A DNA stretch of 64,000 nucleotides from Piliocolobus tephrosceles (lineage: Eukaryota > Chordata > Mammalia > Primates > Cercopithecidae): NCBI RefSeq assembly GCF_002776525.5, contig NC_045443.1, positions 47,871,648 through 47,935,647 on the forward strand, written 5' to 3'. Position numbers and translations under genes: made by a program. The notes beneath the pieces were generated by a model. The model was not told the DNA's origin. It searched no databases and saw only the letters and a list, made by a program, of their open reading frames with translations. Below are positions 25,301 through 37,300 of the stretch, in pieces (within the stretch, counting starts at the first letter, position 1; every line of letters begins with the position of its first letter).

Positions 25301-28300
25301 AAACAGAAACTTAGGAACTCTGCCAGACTATCCATTTCCCAGTCATCTGTGTTGGTTGGTAAGATAGTCTGAGGATTGTGATTTTCAAGTTTATTCTTCT
25401 GCCCTTTTAAATTGTTTTTTGTTTGTTTGTTTGTGTTGGTTTGGTGTGTTTTGTTTTTGAGATGGAGTTTCACTCTTGTCTCCCATGCTGGAGTACAGTG
25501 GCACGATCTCGGCTCACTGCAACCTCCGCCTCCCAGTTTCAAGCAATTCTCCTGCCTCAGCCTCCCAAGTAGCTGGGATTACAGGCACCCGCTGCCATAC
25601 CTAGCTAATTTTTGTATTTTTAGTAGAGACAGGGTTTCGCCACGCTGGCCGGGCTGGTCTCAAACTCCTGACCTCAGGAGATCTACCCACCTCGGCCTCC
25701 CAAAGTGCTGGTATTACAGGTGTGAGTCACTGTGCCTGGCCCCTTAAATTGTTTTAATAAAAGGCCTTGGCCACACATGGTGGCTCACGCTTCTAGTCCT
25801 AACAATTTGGGAAGCTGAAGCTGAGGGTCACTTGAGTTTGAGACCAACCTGGGACAATAGAGCGAGACCCTGTCTCTGCAAAGAATAAACAAATGAATAA
25901 ATAAATTAGCTGGATGCACTGCTTGTGGTCCCAGTTACTTGAGAGGTTGGGGCGGGAGGATCACTTGAGCCCAGCAATTTGAGGTTACAGTGAGCTATGG
26001 TCACTGTACATTGCACTCCAGCCTGGATGACAGAGCAAGACCCTGTCATTCATACATACATACATACATGCATAACTGTGAGTCCACTCTACTTCTAAGA
26101 TTGTATCTCTTGTTCAGTAAGACCTATGGGTAATATGGTAGAAACCTCCTAACTAGTATTAACAGTTGGTCAGTTTTAGCCAGGCAGGATGGCTCACGTC
26201 TGTAATCCCAGCACTTTTGGGAGGCCGAGGCGGGCGGATCACTTGAGGTCAGGAGTTCAAGACCAGCCTGGCCAACGTGTTAAAACCTTGTCTCTACCAA
26301 AAATACAAAAATTAGCCCGATGTGGTGGCAAATGTCTGTAATCCCAGATACTAGAGAGGCTGAGGCAGGAAAATTGTTTGAACCCAGGAGGTGGAGGTTG
26401 TGGTGACCCGAGATTGTGCCACTGCCCTTCAGCCTGGGAGAAAAAACAAGATTCCATCTCAAAAAAAAAAAAGGCTGGGCACAGTGGCTCATGCCTGTAA
26501 TCCCAGCACTTTGGGAGACTGAAGCAGGTGGATCACAAAGTCAGGAGTTCGAGACCAGCCTGGCCAACATAGTGAAACCCTTTCTCTCATAAAAATACAA
26601 AAAATTAGCCGGGCGGGGTGGCAGGCGCCTGTAATCCCAGCTACTCTGGAGGCTGAGGCAGGAGAATTGCTTAACCCGGGAGGCGGAGGTTGCAGTGAGC
26701 CAAGATTGCGCCATTGCACTCCAGCCTGGGCAACAATGCGAGACTCTGTCTCAAAAAAAAAAAAAAAGTTGATTGGTTTCATAATAATGAGAAATTCTTC
26801 AAGTATTAAATTTTAATAGAAAATATCTACGTGTGTATTCCTTGGATGTAGAGAAGTGTGATTACAAATATACCAACTTGAGGTCCAGGACCACTTACGT
26901 CCATAAACTATATCAAAATGCATTGTCTTCAGTTTCTCGTTTTTCTTTTTAATTTTTTTTTTAAATTAAAATATAGAGATGGGGTTTTGCCATGTTGCCC
27001 AGGCTGATCTCAAACTCCTGAACTCAAACTATCTTCTCACCTTGGCCTCTCAAAGTGCCGAGATGACAGGTGTGAGCCACTATACCCAGCCTGGTTTTAT
27101 TTTCTGTAAAGTTAGCACCAGAATGTGGGTATTTGAAAAATGATTGAGTGGATGTCTTCACTTTAGGATTAACTCGCCTGACCTGTGATCAGTGGTTTTT
27201 CAGGAGCTCCCTTTTAGTGTATCTTTCCAAAGCATAGCTCCTTCTGTGTTTTTGCATTTGTATTTTGTCAGTTGACATAATATTTAATTACATTGTGTGA
27301 AAACAAGAACAGCTGTCAAACAGTGTAGAAACACAGCTGACTTTAAGCAAACATGCAGTTACATGGCTGCGAGCACAGGTACGCTCAGGGTAGCTTGTGG
27401 CCTCCAGTGCTCGGTGTGCTGTGGGCCTCACCCCAGATGGTTTTCAGAGGAGATGCATGGTGACATGGTGAATCACTTAAGTGGGGGCTCCTGTAGAGAG
27501 TGCTGTTGTGTTCATAATAAAAATACCTTACCTCTGTTTAATTAGGCTTTGTTGGCTGTTAGCTAAAAGATTAAAAGAACCAAAACAAATTTCTAAGTTT
27601 TTGACATTATCACTTAGGAGAGAACATATTGGCTGGGCATGGTGGCTTATGACAGTAATCTCAGCACTTTGGGAGGCCAAGGTGGGAGCATCACTTGACA
27701 CCAGGAGTTCAAGACTAGCCTAGGCAGCACAGTGAGACCCCATCTCTCCAAAAACCTTAAAATTAAAAAAAAAAAGAAGAAGAAGAAGAAGAAAAGAAAA
27801 AAAATGTATTTTAAATTAGCCAGGTGCAGTGGTGCATCTCTGTAGTCCCAGCTGCTTGGGAGGCTGAGGCAGGAGGATCACTTGAGCTTAGGAGTTTGGG
27901 GCTGTCATGGCTTATGCCATTGCATTCCACCCTAGCTGACGAGTGAGACCCTGTCTCTAAAAAGAATAAAAACTTAAAAAGAGAACATACTGAGAGTTAC
28001 AAGTCAGTATCCACCTTTGTCCATTTAGATTGTATCTTACCTCTCTTCTTGTAATCTCTGCCACAGCTGAAAGATGTGTATTATCTTAATGATTATATTT
28101 AAATCTCTAGATATATGGAATCTTAATGATCTACCAGATTCTAGATCTAGAATGGGTAGAGCAAGAAAAATTGTAGAGTAAAATAACGGATTATACCAGG
28201 AATATGTCAAATGTAATAGAAGTGATCTCATTGAGTATTTTTGTTTGTATTTTTCTAGGCGATCGATAGCATTCATCAAGTGGGGGTTTATTGTCTTGCT

Positions 28301-31300
28301 CTGGTGCCGGCCAATACATTGCCAAAAACTCCACTAGGAGGAATTCATATATCTCAGACGAAACAACTCTTTCTGGAGGGATCGCTGCATCCTTGCAATA
28401 TCCTCATGTGCCCACATACATGTGTGACAAACTTGCCAAAGCCCCGGCAAAAACAACCAGGTAATATGCTGGCTTCCAAGACCTGGCACTAAAATTCCAA
28501 CTTCAAGAAGCTGGGTTCTCTCAGTGTGATTCTTTCTCTAGAATTAGTTTACAAAGACTTTGGGAGGCCAAGGTGGGAGGATCGCATGAGTCCAGGAGTT
28601 CGAAAACCACCTGGGCAACATGGTAAAATCCGGTCTCTACAAAAAAAAAAAAAAAAAAAAAGCAAAAAATTAGCCAGGCCTGGTGGTGCACACCTGTACC
28701 TGTAGTCTCAGCTACTTCAGAGTCTGACAGAGGATGGCTTGAGCCTAGGAAGTTGCAGTAAACCGAGATTGCGCTATTGCACTCCAATCTGGGCGACAGA
28801 ACCAGACCCTGTCTCAACAAAAAAGAAAGGAGAGGAAAGGGAAGATGGAAAAGGTGTTAAGGCAGCCCGGAAGCAAAGATATCCTTGAGATGTCTTTGGA
28901 GCTATTGTAGAAAGAAAGAATGTGTTTGTTAGGACTAGTCTTGGCTGCAAGTTATGGAAAAACATGATAGCAGCTCAGGCAAGAAACAAGCTTATATTTT
29001 TGTCAGGTAAAAAAAAGTTCAGAGCTAGGTAGTCCAAAGGCTAGGATAGTCACTCCTCGATCATGTTCTTCTAGCTTCCCATCTTTTTGCTCTGGTGTTT
29101 TGTCAGTCAACTCTTGTCATAGATATGCTACAGAACAAATAACCCTAAAACTCAGTGCCTTGAAGTAGCAAGCGTTTACTTTTTACTCATGAAATGTAGA
29201 TCTGGTTGGCTTGGCTGGAATCCACTGGACTTGACTTGGCTCCAGGCTTAGGTTAGGTTCAGAGCTGTTCCATGTGTCTCCTCATCATGGGACCAGCAGC
29301 TACCTGGGCTGTATGTTTTTTAAGGCAGATGGCAGAAGCAAGAAATCAAGCCAAGCCACACGAGCATATTTAAAGCTTCTGTTTGTGTCACATGTCCTAA
29401 CATTTCATTGTCCTAAACAAGTCAGACCATGAAGTATACTTCTCCCATCCAGACATAACTAGGACAGGAAAAAAAGGAAGATTGTGAGAAAATAAAATAA
29501 TCCGCCACAGCCATCATTAGCAACTGCCCCAGGGCTCATTAGGCTCCTCAACCTCTACATCCCAGCCAGCAGGTAGGAGGAAAAGATAAAGAGAGGATAC
29601 TCTTCCCTTTAACATATTTTCTAGAAATTGCACATATTACTTCCTCTTACGTATTATCCTCCCACACTAAAGAATATAGTCTTTATTCCAGGTGTGTGTC
29701 CAGCTAAAAACCGGGGGTTCTGTTATTAAAGAAGAAGAATAGAATAGATACGGAATTGATAACTAGCAGTTTTTGGCATAAGATGTTTACAGAATTTTGG
29801 CCGGGCGCGGTGGCTCAAGCCTGTAATCCCAGCACTTTGGGAGGCCGAGACGGGTGGATCACGAGGTCAGGAGATTGAGACCATCCTGGTCTATACGGTG
29901 AAACCCCGTCTCTACTAAAAATACAAAAAACTAGCTGGGCGAGATGGCGGGCGCCTGTAGTCCCAGCTACTCGGGAGGCTGAGGCAGGAGAATGGCGGGA
30001 ACCCGGGAGGCGGAGCTTGCAGTGAGCTGAGATCTGGCCACTGCACTCCAGCCTGGGCGACAGAGCGAGACTCCGTCTCAAAAAAAAAAAAAAGATGTTT
30101 ACAAAATTTTATGGGAAAATCAGAAGGCATATTTACAGGTACAGCAGTGTCTGCAATTAGCTTCCTGGAGTTACTGCTTTCAGTATCTTTCATTCTCTGT
30201 GACCCGTAGACCCATAGACTCACGAAATGCACACAGAATAACATCAAGGAACTGCTGCTGAATTCGTTTTATTGTTTTAAACTACTGCAAAATTCACTTT
30301 TTAAAATGTCATGCCTTTATTAATTTTATAATGTGAATCCTGGATTGCACAGTTTACAGAAATACACTGAGTCCCTGCCTGTATTAAAAGGCTGTCTCCA
30401 ACATGATGTATCTATAATTTGTCTTGAAGTTTCTTAGGGAGTAATATTGCATATTTACTTAAAATTGTAGTAGAGACTTTGTAGACTAAAACTGTTCACC
30501 AATTGGAATACTTTATCTTTTTTGAGTTTTTTGTTTTATTTTTAAATTTTTTAAACTTTCCATTTTGAAATAATTTCACACACAAAAGTTGCCACGTGGT
30601 GCAAAGATTTTCCTTACATCCTTTACCCAGCTTCCCCAAATATTTACCCTTTGAAAATTGATTATATGATTTAAGTGATTTTTCTTTCATTTGTTTCAGT
30701 ATATTCAGGATCAGCAGATTTTGATAGAATAAAATTTTTTTTTTTTTTTTTTGAGATGGACTCTTGCTCTGTTGCCCAGGCTGGAGTGCAGTGGCGCCAT
30801 CTTGGCTCACTGCAACTTCTGCCTCCTGGGTTCATGCCATTCTCCTGCCTCAGCCTCCCGAATAGCTGGGACTACAGGCGCCCACCACCACGCCTGGCTA
30901 ATTTTTTTTTTTGTATTTTTAGTAGAGACAGGGTTTCACTGTGTTAGCCAGGATGGTCTCGATCTCCTGACCTCGTGATCCACCCGCCTTGGCCTCCCAA
31001 AGTGCTGGGATTATAGGCATGAGCCACTGCTCCCGGTCAAATAAAAGATTTTTAATATTAATCCCATATAGCATCAGCCTTATTTAAAACCTAGCTGGCA
31101 ATAAGCTTTTTTTAATCATCTTTTTGCCATCTTCTTAGTTCCATAAGGCGGTGACCATGAAGAGAGGGACACAGTGCCCTAGCACTTTTTTCTAGAGAGG
31201 GAGTGGGCTCCCCTGTTTATTTTGAAGTGTCGAACCTATGGAAAAGTTAGAAGACTAGTACAGTGAGGAGCACCCATGTAACCTACCCTAGATTTACCAA

Positions 31301-34300
31301 TTGCTGCCTTTTGTTTTTTTTTTTTTTTTTGAGATAGAGTTCGCTCCGTTGCCCAGGCTGGAGTGCAGTGGCGTGATCTGGCTCACTGCAACCTCTGCCA
31401 TCCAGGATCCAACCACCTGAGTACCTGGGATTACAGGCGTGAGCTACCACGCCCACCTAATTTTTGTGTTTTTAGTAGAGATGGGGTTTTGCCGTGTTGG
31501 CCAGGATAGTCTCAAACTCCTGGCCTCACATGGTCTGCCGTCTCTGCCTCCCAAATTAGTAGGATTACAGGAGCAAGCCACCATGCCTGGCATTGCTGAC
31601 ATTTTTTTCCCTGAGTTTTTTTGTTTTTGTTTTTGTTTTTTTTGAGACAGGGTCTTAACACTGTTGCACAGGCTGGAGTGCAGTGGCACGATCTCAGTTC
31701 ACTGCGGCTTTGAACTCTGGCACAAACGATCCTCCCAACTCAGCCTCCCGAGTAGCCTGGACTAAAGATGTCTGCCACCATACCAGGCTAATATTTTTGT
31801 ATTTGTAGAGACAGGGTTTTGCCATGTTGCCCAGGCTGGTCTCGAACTCCTGGGCTCAAGTGATCCGTCCGCCTGAGCCTCCCAAAGGGCTGTGATTACA
31901 GGCGTAAGCCACCATTCCCGGCCATTATTCACTTTTAATTGAACAAATTTAATATTCTAGATAAACTCCCTCAGGCCTCGTAGATGAGAAATTTCTTTCC
32001 AAGCCAGATATTCTTTATTGTTAAGCCCTCTTTTAGGGTTCTATTATGATTGGAGAAGATTAAAGTATTAGTAGGAGCTTGTACAACCAGCTGTCACCTC
32101 CTCAGTGTGAAAACTTTCTGTATACCCCAAACTATAATAGCTGCCTGCTTCCCTCCACCCCAGTCCCTATCCCTCCTGTGTTCCTGTTTGTTTTTTTTTT
32201 CCAGTACTTTGCACTATTTGTGTTTATTTATTTGTGTATGTATTTCTCCGTTACCCTTCTCCAGAGTGCAAGCTCCTTGCCCTATTTCTCCTGGGTTCCC
32301 AGTGCCTAGAAGAGTGTTCAGTCAGTATTGTTGGATGAATATTTGAACCAGTTTTGGTCAGTCTGGAACTGCTCTGGATACTTATTTGGAATTGCCATCT
32401 CCAGTGAGTTGGGTTTTGCATTTATTTACAGGTGTAGGCCCTGCTTCCGTGATGGTTGGGAATCTGATTGCTGGAAAACGTATAGCACAAGCTGCTGGAA
32501 GGGATCTGGGACAAATAGAAGAGAATGATTTGGTGAGGAAGGTAAGTGTTCCTGAAATGTTGCCTTCTTACTGAAATCAAGTCAAGGACAGAACGTGTAC
32601 TGCAGGTAGCATCTGAGGGATGCATTATATGACTTGTTATAAGTTGCTGACCCTGAGTCCTTTTTCTGGTTTATGACTTCAGCACCAGTTTCTGGCAGAG
32701 ATCCTACAGTGGCGAGCCCAGGCAACTCCTGACCATGTACTCTTCATGCTGTTAAATGCCAAGGTATTAAAAATTCAGTGGTATATTTAATCAGCTGACT
32801 ACTATAGGACTATCTTAAGCACTCTTGCTCTCTTTCTTTCATCAGAAAATTTGTGTTGCCATCTCTGAAGAAGGAGTTAATGGCTTTCTCCTTGCTTTGA
32901 CATATGAGGGTAAACTGTGCAATCACTTTAGGATTGGAATGAGACCTCCTGGAGTGCTATGTAATACTTTCTTTTCTTATGGTACAAGAACATCTTCTTT
33001 ATTCAGTTATGATAGGAGAAATGGAGCCAATAATGCAATTACATAGATACACAGATGTTCAAAATGTGTTATGTCATACAGTTTTTTTACCCAGTTGGAC
33101 TTTTAATTATTTGATTTCTGCCAGGAAGAAAACGACCTTAGACCAGCATTTTAAAAACCTAAGTTATTTCTGGTACATAATTAAATGATTTATTGCTAAC
33201 AGATAAAAAGCAAATTGAAATTTACTCAAAGAGCACATTTAACTACTGGTTTCTGATGGATGGTTCGTTATAATATTGTATTTTAGGACTGGGCACGGTG
33301 GCTCACACCTGTAATCCCAAAGCTTTGGGAGGCTGCGTGACGGAGCAAGACCCTGTCCCAAAAATAAAAAGAGAAAAAAATATATATATTTATATATCAT
33401 ATATAATATATATTATGATATATAAATATATATAAAAAGAAAGAAAAAATACACATATTTTTTTGAGATGGAGTCTTGCTCTGTCGCCTGGGCTGGACTG
33501 CAGTGGCATGATCTCGGCTCACTGCAGCCTCCACCTCCCGGGTTCAAGCGATTCTTCTGCCTCAGCCTCCCGAGTAGCTGGGATTACAGGCGCCCACCAC
33601 CAGGCCCAGCTGATTTTTATATTTTTGATAGAGACGGGGTTTCACATGTTGGTCAGGCTGGTCTCAAACTCCTGACCTCAGGATCCACCTTCCTCAGCCT
33701 CCCAAAGTGCTAGGATTATAGGCGTGAGCCACCACGCCCGGCCTATATATTGTATTTTAAAATTATGCATTCTGTGGGAGTCAGCTGAGTTTTTGTATTG
33801 ATGGCTGATTCACAGGCTCAAAGTCTGTGACCATGTGGATAGCAGTATTTCTCCTCAGCAGAGGGAAGACTAGAAGTGCCTATTGGAGCTCTTAGGGGAC
33901 TTATCCAAAGTATACCCATCTCCCCCATTCCCCTGGAATCTGAATTTTTTTTTTTTTTTGAGGAATGTATGCAGTAATAGAACTTAATGAGAAGAATATA
34001 TTGTGCATCTTATTGAAAAATCATTAAAAATCTTAAGAACCATTACTTTTATGACAGAAAATTTGGGAACTTTCTTGCTCTACCTGTACATGAAGTGAGC
34101 TTCTTTTCAAGCCCACAGATTCATTAAGGTTCTCATATTTCTTTTAAAAATGTCAGCCAGGCATGGTGGCTCATGCCTATAATCCCAGCTTCTTGGAAGG
34201 ATGAGGCAGGAGGATGTCTTGAACCTGGAGTTGGAGGCTGCAAGCTGCAGTAAGCTGTGGTTACATCACTGCACTGCAGCTTGGGCAACAGCAAGACCAT

Positions 34301-37300
34301 GTCCGAACAAAAAAAAGAAAAAAAAAGGATCCCATACATGTCTGTCTGTCTGTCTGTTTGTTTGTTTGTTTTATTTTTGGAGACAGAATCTCCCTTTGTC
34401 GCCCAGGCATTGGCTCAAGTGATCCTCCCACTTCTGCCTCTTGAGTAGCTGGGACTACAGGCACGTGCCACCACCATACCTGACTGATTTTTTTTGTATT
34501 TTTAGTGGAGAGGAGATCTTGCTATGTTGCCAAGGCTTGTCTTGAACTCCTGAGCTCAAGCAGTACCCCCACCTCATCCTCCCAAAGTGCTAGGGTTACA
34601 GGTGTGAGCCACCTTCTCCAGCTCCACACATGTCTTTGATTTTAGGGGAATTTTCACTAGAATTGATAATTTGCTAAGGATAATCTACAAAGGCACAAGC
34701 CTTTCAGGTATGGTGTTGAATTGGCTGTGCTTATTACAGTTTATTTGCTTTCTGAGCTTTGACCCGCTTATCCTTTCTGTTGTTTAAAGGGAACCACTGT
34801 ATGCACAGCCAGCTGCCTTCAGCTTCATAAACGAGCAGAGAGGATTGCGGCCGTTCTTGGTGATAAGGGACATCTAAATGCAGGAGATAATGTGGTGTTG
34901 CTCTATCCACCTGGTAAGCATTGGATTGGTAGACTAGACCTTAAGCTCCAGTACTAGACTGACTACAAATTGTAAGAGGATAGGCACTCAGGGCCGCTCT
35001 CTATGACTTGCAGACAGTGTACTTCCCAACACTTAGAAGACCATGCACACAGGCCGAAGTGGGAACCAAGCCTCACCTCCCAAGTTGTGCAGTACAGTGG
35101 CTCTCTTGGGACCATGTCTGTTTTTGCACCCTTATATTTCTATTAGTGCCTGGCACATAAAAGTCACTCAATAAATAATGAATGAATGAAGTCTTCAGCT
35201 GCTTGGCTTTTGGAAACTCTCAAAACAGATGCTTTGTTTCTGTGAATGTTCGGGAATGGGGCAGTTTCACCCAGTCCCCAAAGAAATGTTGTACGTGAAT
35301 TCTGTGAACATTTTTCATATTATTATTGATGTTACTCAGGAGGAATAACTGGAGAAACCAGGAATGGTTAACTAGGAAAATAAAAGAATGGAGAAAGGAG
35401 AGGTGAGCAAGCCCTGAGCTTTTAAAAATATTTAGAAGGCTGCTCTGTGAAGAGCAATCAGACTTCTTAGATGTTGTTGAAGGGGTGTGAGTTTTCATAT
35501 TATGATTTAGTCTTCTTCTGTTATTGCTACTTTCACGTTCTAATTTAATTCAACAACCTTGTCTTCATAGTAAGAGGGGTTCAGAATTATTTGATGTAAA
35601 GATTCAAAATTCTGGGTGAAATATTTGAGTCTTCCCTTCGTTATTTCTGTCACCTAATCCACTCATACATCCAGCTTTTTTTGGCCTGTTATCCCCCCCC
35701 ACACTTCATATTGTTCTGTGATTTTTTTGTTTATTTTATTTTATTTTTGAGACGGAGTCTCACTCTGCCACTCAGGCTGGAGTGCAGTGGCGTGATCCCA
35801 GCCCACTGCAACCTCTGCCTCCCTGGTTCCAGTGGTTATCCTGCCTCAACCTCCTGGGTAGCTGGGATTACAGGCACCCGCCACCATGCCCAGCTAATTT
35901 TTGTATTTTTAGTAGAGATGGGGTTTCACCATGTTGGCCAGGCTCATCTCAAACTCCTGACCTCAGGTGATCCACCTGCCCCAACCTTCCAAAGTGCTGG
36001 GGTTATAGGTGTGCGCCACAAGGCCTGGCTCATTCTGTGATTCTTATGCACTGCCTTATTTACCTACTGAGATTTCATAGAAGATCACGTGATAGAGCAG
36101 TCCCCGCCATTGTATGCCCAGGAGGTGGTCTTGCACCTGTCAGTTGGCCAGAGGCCACGGGGAAGGACCTGAGCTCTTCCTAAGGAGGCCTCTGCCCAGA
36201 GTCTTCCTCAGACTGAGTCATACTTCGCTCCCTAAAACTCACACTCCTTCAACAACATCTAAGAAGTCTGATTGCTCTTTTTAGAGCAGCCTTCTAAATA
36301 TTTTTAAAAGCTCAGGGCTTCCTCACCTCTCCTTTCTCCATTCCTTTATTTTCCTAGTTAACCATTCCTGGTTTCTCCAGTTACTTCTCCTGAGTAATAT
36401 AAAGTAGTAATATCAGTATACCTTCTTCACAAATATTTCAGGAGTTTACTTCTGATTTCCTTCCTTTTTTGTTAATTGTTTTCTCTATATTTTCTAAAGT
36501 TTTATATGCTTCCTTCTTTCACTTTCAATATCTTCTGCTAGAGTCTCTGTTAAATTATGGTCTACAGAACCTGTCTTGCACATGATTTAATCGTTTTTGG
36601 AAAATTTGCCTTTTAGTTTCTCAGTGCTCTTAGGCAGTTCAGTGCCTCTCCTGACAGGGTCTTTTGTCTTGCAGGCATTGAGTTAATCGCTGCCTTCTAT
36701 GGCTGCCTGTATGCGGGCTGTATACCTGTGACCGTCAGACCTCCACATGCTCAGAACCTCACGGCCACGCTGCCCACTGTCCGAATGATTGTTGATGTAA
36801 GTACCAGCTGTATCTTGCCTTGTCCTCATCTCCTAAAATCCAGATTCAGACAGCTAAGGATCCTTACTAATTTTCCAAGTTTGTTAAGTCAGGAAATCAA
36901 ATTTGTCTCCTGGAAACTACCTCCTTTTTGTTAATCAAGCCAAAACAACCATCATTATTCAGCGAAGGAACTGGGGGAAAGTGGTTATTGGTAAGATACA
37001 GAATTGTATGCAGTTATCATTAACATTAAGGAGGTGAAGCAGCCGTTAGTATTTATCCAACAAAAACACAAAAAGTAGCCAGGCATTGTGGCACATGCTT
37101 GTAGTCCCAGCTACTCAGGAGGCTGAGGCAGGAGGATCCCTTGAGTCTGGGAGGTGGAGGTTAGACGTGAGCTGAGATTACACCACTGCACTCCAGCCTG
37201 AGCAGACCCTGTCTCAAAAAAAAAAAAAAAAAAAAAAAAAGTTTCCCCTTCCCCTTCTGTCTAAAATGTGATGTCTGATATTTTTCCTGCTAAATTATCT

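Larger units (their letters stand above)
33274..33765. repeat. Composite inverted Alu structure with AT palindrome
   Basis: A sense Alu reduced to its first ~50 and last ~40 bases (33288-33360), an AT-rich palindrome (33381-33434), and a full antisense Alu (33458-33743). The whole is bracketed by atattgtatttta copies (33274 region and 33747 region), suggesting that the second Alu landed in the AT-rich tail of the first. Confidence 0.85.
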
